Shown: positions 27,345-35,741 of the stretch, piece by piece
Layout: every line of letters starts with the position of its first letter
Numbering within the stretch: the stretch's first letter is position 1
Source: Bacillota bacterium
GTDB taxonomy: Bacteria > Bacillota > Clostridia > Lachnospirales > Lachnospiraceae
DNA: 64,000 bases
Direction of reading: 5' to 3'
Assembly (NCBI GenBank): GCA_023399055.1
Contig: JAEWQV010000027.1
Span: 62,001-126,000 of the forward strand
Made by a program: the position numbers and the translations under genes
The notes under the pieces: model-generated
What the model saw: only the letters and a program-made list of their open reading frames with translations
Databases searched by the model: none
Told to the model about the DNA's origin: nothing

Positions 27345-27617
27345 ATGGACAATAAACCAGAAGAAATCATTTTCATATCAGAGGATGGCGAAGAAGTTAC
27401 GTTTGCTGTCATAGAACAGACAAGATTAGGTGGCATTAATTATCTTTTGGTTAGTACGACAAATGAAAATGAAGAAGAAGCGGAAGCTCTTATATTAAAA
27501 GAGGTTTCCCAGGATACTGATGAAGATGCAGTATACGATATTGTAGAAGATGATAGTGAACTGGAATTAGTTGCCAAGATATTCCAGGAATTATTAGATG
27601 ATATTGAATTAAATTAA
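27345..27617 (+). CDS. DUF1292 family protein (YrzB-like)
   Basis: A 90-residue acidic protein with the DUF1292 core EEIIFISEDGEEVTFAVIEQT, then INYLLVST and DEDAVYDIVEDDSELE. Function is not established; the gene is nearly always found after ireB and ruvX, as here, which suggests a shared regulatory or RNA-linked role. The ribosome site GCGGAGG is well placed. Confidence 0.9.
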   Translation: MDNKPEEIIFISEDGEEVTFAVIEQTRLGGINYLLVSTTNENEEEAEALILKEVSQDTDEDAVYDIVEDDSELELVAKIFQELLDDIELN

Positions 27618-27654
27618 TTGCAAGATATAAGATAAGATGAAAATAGGTGATGAA

Positions 27655-28104
27655 ATGCCTGATAATCAAGAATTATTTAAGAATTTATTAAAACAGAACG
27701 GATTAAAGGTTACCACTCAGAGGGTTGCAATTCTTGAAGTGCTAGACAGCATGCCGGGTAGGCATTTAACAGCAGAAGAAATCTATGACTGTGTTAGAGT
27801 CAAATACGCGGATATTGGAATTGCCACTGTTTACCGGACGATTCAGATGTTATCGGAATTAAATCTAATAGACAAATTAAATCTAGATGATGGATATGTA
27901 CGCTATGAAATTAGCAAAAGTGACAAGACGGACACCAGTCACCATCATCATCATTTAATATGCCTCGATTGCGGTAGTGTTTTTGCATTTCAGGATGATC
28001 TGTTAGAAACTTTAGAAGAGCGGATTAAAACGACAACGGGGTTTGAAGTGGTCGATCACGAGGTAAAGTTATACGGTCACTGTAATAATTGCACGGGCAA
28101 ATAA
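27655..28104 (+). CDS. Fur family metal-responsive transcriptional repressor
   Basis: A 149-residue Fur-family regulator. The winged helix is LKVTTQRVAILEVLDSM with TAEEIYDCVRVKYADIGIATVYRT as the recognition part; metal sites are HHHHHLICLDCG and the last CNNC, the structural zinc site. Fur and PerR cannot be told apart with confidence. The ATG at 27637 has no ribosome site; TAGGTGA precedes the ATG at 27655 by 4 nt. In many Lachnospiraceae a Fur gene follows DUF1292. Confidence 0.88.
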   Translation: MPDNQELFKNLLKQNGLKVTTQRVAILEVLDSMPGRHLTAEEIYDCVRVKYADIGIATVYRTIQMLSELNLIDKLNLDDGYVRYEISKSDKTDTSHHHHHLICLDCGSVFAFQDDLLETLEERIKTTTGFEVVDHEVKLYGHCNNCTGK

Positions 28105-28198
28105 TCTATAAAATCTATATCTACAAGCCTTAGAGCTTGTTTATACCTTGCACTTAGTTAATGGATAGAACTTACATAAAACCATTGGAGGTGCAAAT

Positions 28199-29884
28199 TT
28201 GAAGGAAAATGAAAAATTAATGAAACAAACAGATTTAAAAGGAGTTAAAATTATTCCACTTGGTGGATTAGAACAGATAGGCATGAATATCACAGCAATT
28301 GAGTATGAAGACTCAATCATTGTAATTGACTGTGGACTATCCTTTCCAGAGGATGAGATGCTGGGAATTGATTTAGTAATCCCAGATGTCACTTATCTTA
28401 AGGAGAATATTGATAAAGTAAAGGGTTTTGTAATCACCCATGGACATGAGGATCACATTGGATCTCTGCCCTATGTATTGAAGGAAGTAAATGTTCCAAT
28501 CTATGCAACAAAGCTTACAACTGCTATTATAGAAAGCAAATTAAAAGAACACAATTTATTAAAAAACACTAAGCGTAAAGTTATTAAATATGGTCAGTCC
28601 ATTAACCTTGGGTGCTTCCGTATAGAATTCGTTCGTACAAATCACAGTATTGCGGATGCAGCTATGTTAGCAATATATACTCCTGCAGGTATTATATTCC
28701 ATACGGGTGACTTTAAAGTGGACTATACACCTGTTTATGGTGAACCAATTGATTTACAAAGAATTGGTGAGATAGGGAAGAAGGGTGTACTTGCATTATT
28801 ATGTGATAGTACCAATGTGGAACGTGCCGGATATACAATGTCAGAAAGTTCCGTAGGAAAAACCCTTGATACAATATTTGCAGATAATGCAAGACAGAGA
28901 ATTATTGTTGCTACCTTTGCATCTAATGTAGATAGAGTGCAACAGATTATTAATTCCGCTGCAAAATACGGCAGAAAGCTAGTAGTTGAAGGTCGAAGTA
29001 TGGTTAATATCATCTCCGTAGCAACAGAACTTGGCTATATCAAAATGCCGGAGAATATGTTAATTGATATTGAAATGATGAAGAACTATACGGACGATCA
29101 GTTGGTATTAATTACAACTGGAAGTCAGGGAGAAACCATGGCAGCCTTACCTCGTATGGCAGCCTCCATTCATAAAAAGGTATCTATTAAACCGGGAGAT
29201 GTCGTTATCTTAAGTTCTACACCTATTCCAGGTAATGAGAAAGCGGTATCTAAGGTTATCAATGATCTTTCCATGAAGGGTGCTAAAGTTATTTATCAAG
29301 ATACCCACGTATCTGGTCATGCCTGTCAGGAAGAAATTAAGTTAATCTATACCTTAACAAAACCTAAGTATGCTATACCAGTACATGGTGAATATAAACA
29401 CTTAATTCGTCATGCAGAATTAGCGCAATCACTTGGAATTCCTAAGGATAATATATTTATTTTATCCTCTGGTAAAGTATTGACCTTATCCCAGGAGAAG
29501 GCAGCTATCACAGGAGAGGTTACAGCACAAGGTATCCTTGTGGATGGTCTTGGAGTTGGTGATGTTGGAAATATTGTTCTTAGAGACAGACAACTTTTAT
29601 CTGAAAACGGATTAATCATTGTTGTAATTTCGTTAGAGAAATATAGTAATCAGGTTGTGGCTGGCCCAGACATAGTCTCCAGAGGTTTTGTTTATGTCAG
29701 AGAATCTGAAAACCTAATGGAGGAAGCGCGTGAAATTGTTGATAGAGCACTGGATAAATGCCTAAGCAAAAAGAACGCGGACTGGGGTAAGATGAAGACT
29801 GAGATTCGAGATTCCCTGGGTGATTTTATATGGAAAAAGACAAAGAGAAATCCAATGATTCTTCCTATTATCATGGAAGTATAG
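28199..29884 (+). CDS. Ribonuclease J
   Basis: A 561-residue metallo-beta-lactamase/beta-CASP RNase with 5'-exo and endonuclease activity, central to mRNA decay and rRNA maturation. The metal motif is THGHEDHIGSLPY, then HSIADAA, HTGDFKVDYTP and the beta-CASP stretch; PVHGEYKHL is the conserved C-terminal region. The start appears to be TTG: GGAGGTG at 28187-28193 is 5 nt before the TTG at 28199, while the next in-frame ATG (28220) lacks a good site. Only one RNase J is in the window, so J1 or J2 cannot be assigned. Confidence 0.93.
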   Translation: MKENEKLMKQTDLKGVKIIPLGGLEQIGMNITAIEYEDSIIVIDCGLSFPEDEMLGIDLVIPDVTYLKENIDKVKGFVITHGHEDHIGSLPYVLKEVNVPIYATKLTTAIIESKLKEHNLLKNTKRKVIKYGQSINLGCFRIEFVRTNHSIADAAMLAIYTPAGIIFHTGDFKVDYTPVYGEPIDLQRIGEIGKKGVLALLCDSTNVERAGYTMSESSVGKTLDTIFADNARQRIIVATFASNVDRVQQIINSAAKYGRKLVVEGRSMVNIISVATELGYIKMPENMLIDIEMMKNYTDDQLVLITTGSQGETMAALPRMAASIHKKVSIKPGDVVILSSTPIPGNEKAVSKVINDLSMKGAKVIYQDTHVSGHACQEEIKLIYTLTKPKYAIPVHGEYKHLIRHAELAQSLGIPKDNIFILSSGKVLTLSQEKAAITGEVTAQGILVDGLGVGDVGNIVLRDRQLLSENGLIIVVISLEKYSNQVVAGPDIVSRGFVYVRESENLMEEAREIVDRALDKCLSKKNADWGKMKTEIRDSLGDFIWKKTKRNPMILPIIMEV

Positions 29885-29959
29885 ACATAGTAGATAGATA
29901 AATTTATTAAGGCAAAGACTTGTAGCTAGTATGCAGGACTTTGAGGAAATGAGGCAAAT

Positions 29960-30415
29960 ATGGCAAACAACTCAACGTCAATGAAGATAACTTTAAAAAT
30001 ATCCAGCTTTATTTTTCGCTTATTATTAAATATTGCTTTTTATATTCTTTTAGTTATTATGATAGTTAACTTTAGTAGGTTAGCATATAATTTTACCTAT
30101 CAGCTATATGGTAATGCAACCGTAGACCCAGTCGGCTCCGGTAAAGAGATCATATTTCAGATAAAAAAGGGTGAAAAGACCATGGACATTGCTACAAAAC
30201 TTGAGTTGTATAATGCCATTGAAAATAAGTATTCCTTTTATTTGAAGACAAAATTACAGGAATATAATATTATGCCAGGAACCTATCAGTTGTACTCCGA
30301 TATGACCTATACTCAAATTCTAAATATAATAACGGATTATTCTGCGTCAATGATTCAAGAAGAAGATCCGCAAGCGGAAGAAGAGGAATTAGGTTCGGAT
30401 ACCGATTCAAATTAA
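29960..30415 (+). CDS. Short MltG/YceG-like membrane protein without catalytic domain
   Basis: The 151-residue protein has one membrane helix (about 20-42) and then a domain matching the LysM-like N-terminal region of MltG: IIFQIKKGEKTMDIATKLEL and YNIMPGTYQLYSDMTYTQIL. MltG is an endolytic transglycosylase of 330 residues or more with a catalytic Glu in a second domain; that domain is absent, and an acidic tail (EEDPQAEEEELGSD) ends the protein. No frameshifted remainder follows. It may be a binding or regulatory relic; similar short proteins occur in this family of bacteria. Confidence 0.75.
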   Translation: MANNSTSMKITLKISSFIFRLLLNIAFYILLVIMIVNFSRLAYNFTYQLYGNATVDPVGSGKEIIFQIKKGEKTMDIATKLELYNAIENKYSFYLKTKLQEYNIMPGTYQLYSDMTYTQILNIITDYSASMIQEEDPQAEEEELGSDTDSN

Positions 30416-30464
30416 TTAAACCACGGAGAAACACAGTTTCAGCTTCAAGAAAGGTTAGGAACTT

Positions 30465-31121
30465 ATGATTGTAAACGAAAGAATTACTGCTTATATCAAT
30501 TCCTTAGAGCCTGAACTTACACCGGAGCTATTAGCACTGGAAAAGGAAGCACTGCAAAAGCATGTGCCTATTATTAAAAAAGAAACACAGGGAGTATTAA
30601 AGTTCTTACTCCAGCTACAGCAACCTAAACGTATCTTAGAGGTCGGAACAGCCATTGGCTTTTCCGCCCTCTTTATGAGTGAATATAGTAGCAAAGACTG
30701 TAGAATAACAACCATTGAAAAGGTTCCAATGAGACTTGAGGAGGCTGTAAAGAACTTAAATGATGAACGTTTTGTTCATAGAGCTAAAGTTCAGCTGCTG
30801 CAAGGGGAAGCTCTTGAGATTCTTAAGCAGCTTGTTCAGGAGAAGCAACAATACGATATGATTTTTCTGGATGCAGCGAAAGCACAGTATATGAGCTTTT
30901 TACCGGAGCTAGTGAATTTACTTGAAGGTAAGGGTATGTTAATTACAGATAATGTCCTACAAGATGGAACTGTTACACAGTCTAGATATAGTATTACAAG
31001 GCGAGATCGTACCATCCACACCAGGATGAGAGAATACCTCTATGCTATAACGCATATGGAGGAACTGTCATCAGTAGTATTACCAGTAGGTGATGGAGTG
31101 GCATTAAGTCATCGTAATTGA
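30465..31121 (+). CDS. trmR: O-methyltransferase, probable tRNA U34 5-hydroxyuridine methyltransferase TrmR
   Basis: A class I SAM methyltransferase of 218 residues: ILEVGTAIGFSALFM is the SAM-binding loop, DMIFLDAAKAQY and LITDNVLQDG match the catechol-O-methyltransferase-like family with metal-binding Asp residues. Bacillus TrmR (YrrM) methylates ho5U34 to mo5U34. The next gene is the U32 hydroxylase TrhP that makes ho5U34, so substrate and product steps are adjacent. Naming rests on this pairing and overall fold. Confidence 0.85.
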   Translation: MIVNERITAYINSLEPELTPELLALEKEALQKHVPIIKKETQGVLKFLLQLQQPKRILEVGTAIGFSALFMSEYSSKDCRITTIEKVPMRLEEAVKNLNDERFVHRAKVQLLQGEALEILKQLVQEKQQYDMIFLDAAKAQYMSFLPELVNLLEGKGMLITDNVLQDGTVTQSRYSITRRDRTIHTRMREYLYAITHMEELSSVVLPVGDGVALSHRN

Positions 31122-31194
31122 AGTTATTGTTAACTGTTAAATTCCTTTACAGTTAGTGGGTATTAATAATGCCTTAGAAAGAAAGAGTGATTAC

Positions 31195-32445
31195 ATGTTA
31201 GAGAATATAAAAAAGCCAGAGTTATTAATTCCTGCTGGCAATTTAGAGACACTAAAGACTGCTGTTATGTATGGCGCAGATGCAATTTATATTGGTGGAG
31301 ATATGTATGGTCTTCGTGCAAAAGCAAAGAATTTTTCCATGGAGCATATGAAAGAAGGAATTGCCTTTGCTCACCAGCATGGGAAAAAAGTATATGTAAC
31401 TGCTAATATTACAGCACATAACCAAGATATGATGGGAATAAGAGCATATTTTAGAGAACTAAAGGCTTTTGGTGAACATCAGCCTGACGCAATTATCATT
31501 TCAGATCCAGGTGTGTTCAGTGTTGCTATGGAAGAAATTCCTGGTATAGAACTTCATATCAGTACTCAAGCAAATAATACGAACTATGAAACGTATCGTT
31601 TTTGGCATAAACTAGGTGCAACCAGGGTAGTCTCAGCGAGAGAATTATCTCTTTCTGAATTAGTGGAGTTACGTGCTAAAATACCTGCAGACATGGAGAT
31701 AGAAACCTTTATTCATGGTGCGATGTGTATCGCATATTCTGGAAGATGCTTATTAAGTAATTACTTTACGGGAAGAGATGCAAATTTAGGAGCTTGTACA
31801 CATTCCTGCAGATGGAGATATCATGTGGTTGAAGAATCCAGACCGGGTGAGTATTTACCAATTGAAGAGAATGAACGCGGTACCTATATCTTTAATTCCA
31901 AAGATCTTTGTATGATTGAATATATCCCGGAACTTGTGAAAGCGGGGATAGATAGTTTTAAAATTGAAGGAAGAATGAAAACTGCCTTGTATGTTGCCAC
32001 AGTTGCCAGAACCTATCGTAAAGCAATTGATGATTTCTTTGAAGATCCTTCTATTTATGAAAAAAATAAGACTTGGTATATGGAAGAGGTACGCAAAGGA
32101 GTTAATAGACAGTTTACCACTGGCTTCTTTTTTGATAAGCCTAAGCATGAGGATCAGATATATGATCATAATACCTATGAAAAGGCATACACCTATCTTG
32201 GAACTATTTCAGGTAAAAAAGATGGGTTCTATGAATTAGAACAGAAGAATAAGTTCAGTGTTGGCGAGGCGATAGAAGTAATTAAGCCAAGTGGATTGAC
32301 TTTAGAAGTTGTCGTTAAGGGAATGAAGGATAAAGAAGGTGTTGAGATTGATAACTGTCCTCATCCTCAGCAGCTAATTTATATAGATCTTGGAGTTGAG
32401 CTAGAAGAATATGATATTTTAAGACGAAAAGAGGACGAAGTATAA
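31195..32445 (+). CDS. trhP: U32 family protein, probable tRNA uridine-34 hydroxylase TrhP
   Basis: A 416-residue U32 protein with KKPELLIPAGNLETLKTAV, the signature HGAMCIAYSGRC (about 174-185) and conserved cysteines at 178, 185, 201 and 205, likely Fe-S ligands. TrhP uses prephenate to hydroxylate U34 of tRNAs, giving ho5U; TrmR then methylates it. The length matches Bacillus YrrO. A GTG at 31156 would add residues unlike the family; the ATG at 31195 follows AGAGTG and fits homologues. Prephenate dehydratase (PheA) is also in the window at 49686 but is not linked. Confidence 0.87.
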   Translation: MLENIKKPELLIPAGNLETLKTAVMYGADAIYIGGDMYGLRAKAKNFSMEHMKEGIAFAHQHGKKVYVTANITAHNQDMMGIRAYFRELKAFGEHQPDAIIISDPGVFSVAMEEIPGIELHISTQANNTNYETYRFWHKLGATRVVSARELSLSELVELRAKIPADMEIETFIHGAMCIAYSGRCLLSNYFTGRDANLGACTHSCRWRYHVVEESRPGEYLPIEENERGTYIFNSKDLCMIEYIPELVKAGIDSFKIEGRMKTALYVATVARTYRKAIDDFFEDPSIYEKNKTWYMEEVRKGVNRQFTTGFFFDKPKHEDQIYDHNTYEKAYTYLGTISGKKDGFYELEQKNKFSVGEAIEVIKPSGLTLEVVVKGMKDKEGVEIDNCPHPQQLIYIDLGVELEEYDILRRKEDEV

Positions 32446-32463
32446 TCCTTTTTTGAAACTATA

Positions 32464-32600
32464 TAAATATTCAGAACCCAGCTAGAAGACCAGCAGTTTT
32501 CTAGCTGTTTGGCTCTCGCCAAACAAGAATACAAAAAAGTACCCATAGAAAGCAAGCTTTCATGGATACTTTTTTGTATTCTTATTGGTTCTGATGGTTA
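32464..32600 (+). repeat. Cloverleaf repeat element, copy C
   Basis: Ends: TAAATATTCAGAACCCA and the complement of TTGGTTCTGATGGTTA. Stem 1 is CAGCTAGAA (32479-32487) with TTCTAGCTG (32499-32507). Stem 2 is 20 bp with one mismatch (32527-32546 with 32562-32581), capped by GAAAGCAAGCTTTC. Between the stems is GGCTCTCGCCAAACA. Stem 2 of this copy has compensated differences from copy A, keeping pairing while sequence changes. It lies 18 bp after trhP and 111 bp before sigK. Confidence 0.82.
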
Positions 32601-32711
32601 CATATTTAAAAAAAGTAAGTCCTTCTGTCCTTTTTTAAGAGGGATAGGCACTTTATGTCAATACCGCACATAACATATTAACAACACATTCAGTATTGAG
32701 GGTGCTTATCC

Positions 32712-33335
32712 TTGAAGTCGTTTCCAAAACCGCTAAGCACCAAGGAGGAATCTGATTATTTACAGCGATGTAAAGAAGGCGACAAAGCCGCCAGGGATAA
32801 ACTAATTGAACATAATTTGAGGTTGGTAGCACATATTGTCAAAAAGTACAATATGATTGATAAGGAAACGGATGATTTGATATCGATTGGTACCATTGGA
32901 CTCATCAAGGCAATCGATACCTTTGACGACGAAAAAGGAATACGTCTTGCTACCTATGCTTCCCGCTGCATTGAGAATGAGTTATTAATGATGCTTAGAG
33001 GCGGAAGACATTTATCAAAAGAAGTATTTTTATATGACCCAATTGGTTCGGACCGAGAAGGTAACGAAATTAATCTGTTGGATATCATTGAAGAGACCGA
33101 GATCGATATTGTAGAAAATATAGTTCTTGAGGATGATATCAAAAAATTATACAGTATGATTGGGCAGGTTTTAACAGACAGGGAAAAAGAAATTATCTGT
33201 CTGCGGTATGGACTAAGTAATCGAAAAGAAGTAACCCAACGAGAAATAGCAAATAAACTTGGAATTTCCAGAAGCTACGTCAGTAGAATTGAGAAAAAGG
33301 CTTTAAAGAAATTAAGAGAATGCTTTGAGCCATAA
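32712..33335 (+). CDS. sigK: Sporulation sigma factor SigK (no pro-sequence)
   Basis: A 207-residue sigma-70 family protein with region 2 (LIEHNLRLVAHIVKKYN, DDLISIGTIGLIKAIDTF, ATYASRCIENELLM) and region 4 (LTDREKEIICLRYGL, TQREIANKLGISRSYVSRIE). DPIGSDREGNEINLLDII is characteristic of SigK, the late mother-cell sigma factor. It starts with TTG, 7 nt after GGGTG; an in-frame TGA lies at 32697, so there is no hydrophobic pro-sequence for SpoIVFB cleavage. The gene is continuous, with no skin element. SigE-like alternative is less likely. Confidence 0.85.
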   Translation: MKSFPKPLSTKEESDYLQRCKEGDKAARDKLIEHNLRLVAHIVKKYNMIDKETDDLISIGTIGLIKAIDTFDDEKGIRLATYASRCIENELLMMLRGGRHLSKEVFLYDPIGSDREGNEINLLDIIEETEIDIVENIVLEDDIKKLYSMIGQVLTDREKEIICLRYGLSNRKEVTQREIANKLGISRSYVSRIEKKALKKLRECFEP

Positions 33336-33426
33336 CTATACTCAAACATTTAGCAACGTTTGAACTGTCGGTGTTTATAAATTTCAAGACTATTTTGCAA
33401 ATTATTTATATTTTTATTTTAATCTA

Positions 33427-33455
33427 TTGACAAAGTAAAACATTGCAGATATACT
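33427..33455 (+). promoter_or_regulatory. Promoter of the ammonium transporter gene
   Basis: A perfect TTGACA (33427-33432), 17-bp spacer, TATACT (33450-33455); start point near 33462. Confidence 0.75.
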
Positions 33456-33472
33456 ATCAACAAATAGAAAGC

Positions 33473-33507
33473 AAATGCGCTGAGAAAAATCTCAGCGCAT
33501 TTGTCTT
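33473..33507 (+). terminator. Hairpin in the amt leader (possible attenuator)
   Basis: AAATGCGCTGAG pairs perfectly with CTCAGCGCATTT around AAAAAT, followed by GTCTTTT. It begins about 11 nt after the predicted start point and 80 nt before the amt ATG, so it lies inside the leader and could stop transcription early. No alternative antiterminator is obvious. Confidence 0.65.
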
Positions 33508-33586
33508 TTACACAAAGATGTGTCGGATGCTAGATTATAGCGTTCAACATGTCTTTTTTTATTATTCATAATAGGGAGGTAAAATT

Positions 33587-35275
33587 ATGTATTCATCAGT
33601 AAACACAATATGGGTTTTACTCGCGGCAGCACTGGTATTTTTTATGCAGGCAGGTTTTGCAATGGTAGAAACGGGATTCACAAGAGCCAAAAACGCAGGT
33701 AACATTATCATGAAAAACCTTATGGACTTTGCTCTTGGAACAGTTGTATTTTGGTTATTAGGTTTTGGCATTATGTTTGGAGCAGGTAGTAAGTTCTTTG
33801 GTACGTTTGATCCGATGGTTTTAGGAGATTATGCACTTCCCGATGGTGTACCGTTGATGGCATTCTTGATTTTTCAGACGGTATTCTGTGCTACAGCGGC
33901 AACGATTGTATCCGGTGCAATGGCAGAAAGAACAAAATTCTCTGCTTATTGTATCTATAGTGTGGTAATTAGCGCAGTTATCTATCCAATATCCGGACAT
34001 TGGATCTGGGGAGGTGGCTGGTTGTATGAATTGGGTTTCCATGATTTTGCAGGATCCACTGTAGTTCATATGGTTGGTGGTGTATGTGCGTTAGTAGGTG
34101 CTAAAATATTAGGACCACGTATTGGTAAGTATGATAAGAATGGTAAATCCAAAGCCATCCCTGGTCACAGCATTACATTAGGTGCAATGGGTGTATTTAT
34201 CCTATGGTTTGGTTGGTTTGGTTTTAACCCTGGTTCTACAGTAAATGCAACTGGTGATGGTTCCTTACTTGCAATGGGTAGTATTTTTGTTACAACAAAT
34301 ATGGCAGCAGCAGTTTCTACAATAACTGTTATGATTATAACTTGGATAAGATATAAAAAACCTGATGTTTCAATGACTTTAAACGGATCTTTGGCTGGTC
34401 TTGTTGCAATTACGGCAGGATGTGATGTGGTTAGCCCATTTGGAGCAGCAATGATAGGTTTAATTGCAGGTGTTGTAATTGTATTTGCCATTGAATTTAT
34501 TGATAAAGTACTTAAAATTGATGATCCAGTAGGTGCTGTCGGTGTGCATGGTGTCTGCGGCGCACTAGGAACAATTCTTGTTGGGTGCTTTGCATTGGAT
34601 GGCGGTCTCTTCTATGGCGGTGGCGCATCTTATTTATTAACACAAGTGATTGGTGTTGCATCCGTAGCAGCATATGCAGCAATAGCTATTTCTATCGTAT
34701 TCTTTATTATTAAAAAGACAGTTGGACTTAGAGTTTCTAAGGAAGAAGAACTTGATGGTCTTGATATTCACGAGCATGGTCTTGTAAGTGCTTATGCAGA
34801 CTTTATGCCATTAGCAACTGTTGGAGGAAGCGTAAGTAGCGAAATAAAGGATATTAAACCTGTAACAGAGTCAATTCCTGTTACCCGTGTGAAGGTTGAG
34901 AAAGAAGGAAGTAATGCTCCTAAGTTAACCAAGGTTGAGATTATCACCAGACAGAATAAATTTGAAGATTTAAAAGCAGCTATGAATGCAATTGGTGTAA
35001 CCGGTATGACCGTAACGAATGTTATGGGTTGTGGTATTCAGAAGGGAGCCACAGAATATTATCGTGGTGTGCCTGTTGAGATGAATTTGTTACCGAAAGT
35101 TCAAGTTGAAATTATTGTTAGTAAAGTTCCAGTTGATCTTGTAATTAGCGAAGCAAGAAAGGTTCTATATACCGGAAATATTGGTGACGGTAAGATATTT
35201 GTTTACGATGTAGAGAATGTAGTGAAGGTACGTACAGGTGAAGAGGGATATGATGCACTGCAAGATGAAGAATAA
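33587..35275 (+). CDS. Ammonium transporter with fused C-terminal PII domain
   Basis: The first 400 or so residues are an Amt/AmtB channel: eleven membrane segments, GFTRAKNAGNIIMKN, VHMVGGVCALVGA (first pore His) and GVHGVCGALGT (second pore His). After a linker of about 45 residues comes a complete GlnB/GlnK-type PII domain (about 445-555): KVEIITRQNKFEDLKAAMN, the T-loop QKGATEYYRGVPVEM, and the ATP-binding TGNIGDGKIFVYDV and RTGEEG. The tyrosine uridylylated in GlnB is Val here. PII normally plugs AmtB as a separate protein; the fusion puts gate and channel in one chain. Its own promoter and a leader hairpin lie upstream. Confidence 0.93.
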   Translation: MYSSVNTIWVLLAAALVFFMQAGFAMVETGFTRAKNAGNIIMKNLMDFALGTVVFWLLGFGIMFGAGSKFFGTFDPMVLGDYALPDGVPLMAFLIFQTVFCATAATIVSGAMAERTKFSAYCIYSVVISAVIYPISGHWIWGGGWLYELGFHDFAGSTVVHMVGGVCALVGAKILGPRIGKYDKNGKSKAIPGHSITLGAMGVFILWFGWFGFNPGSTVNATGDGSLLAMGSIFVTTNMAAAVSTITVMIITWIRYKKPDVSMTLNGSLAGLVAITAGCDVVSPFGAAMIGLIAGVVIVFAIEFIDKVLKIDDPVGAVGVHGVCGALGTILVGCFALDGGLFYGGGASYLLTQVIGVASVAAYAAIAISIVFFIIKKTVGLRVSKEEELDGLDIHEHGLVSAYADFMPLATVGGSVSSEIKDIKPVTESIPVTRVKVEKEGSNAPKLTKVEIITRQNKFEDLKAAMNAIGVTGMTVTNVMGCGIQKGATEYYRGVPVEMNLLPKVQVEIIVSKVPVDLVISEARKVLYTGNIGDGKIFVYDVENVVKVRTGEEGYDALQDEE

Positions 35276-35354
35276 CTTATATTAATAAAACCTCTTTTAG
35301 TTATTGATAGTAAGAAATAAAGATATGAAGCATACAGATATATAATATTAACAA

Positions 35355-35405
35355 AACCCAGGAACAGAGTGTGATAACAATCACAAGTGTTACCTGGGTT
35401 TTTTT
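35355..35405 (+). terminator. Terminator after the Amt-PII gene
   Basis: AACCCAGG (35355-35362) pairs with CCTGGGTT (35393-35400), with inner pairs (AACA/TGTT), and a T-run follows. Confidence 0.85.
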
Positions 35406-35741
35406 ATGAAATAAAGGCTCTGTGTCAATACTGCATTTGGAGGTGTTTTCATAGATTAAAAACAGTTTTTGTTCATCTGTTACTATAACTTTATTTCCTG
35501 CAGAATTTTTGGAGTTTTTCTTCTTGATGAAATAAATTTAGCTTATTAGTAAAAGAAGGTTTTGGTATTAATGCATAAATATATCGAAAACTTTCGAAAT
35601 ATATACTATACTTTTTTAAAACTCTAAGATATAATGGGGCGTAGTGAGGAGTTTCAAGGTTGTTTGTAAATTCTGATCGAAACCAATTGTTAAAACGTAA
35701 GATTTGATTTAATGGAAAAAATTCATTTGGAGGAGGTACTT
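35406..35741 (+). other. Leader region of the first MCP gene
   Basis: No gene is seen. TATAAT at 35630-35635 is a likely -10 box without a good -35 box. A short inverted repeat (ATATATCGAAA/CTTTCGAAATATAT, near 35577-35604) precedes it. No sigma-D-type (TAAA...GCCGATAA) motility promoter was found. Confidence 0.45.
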
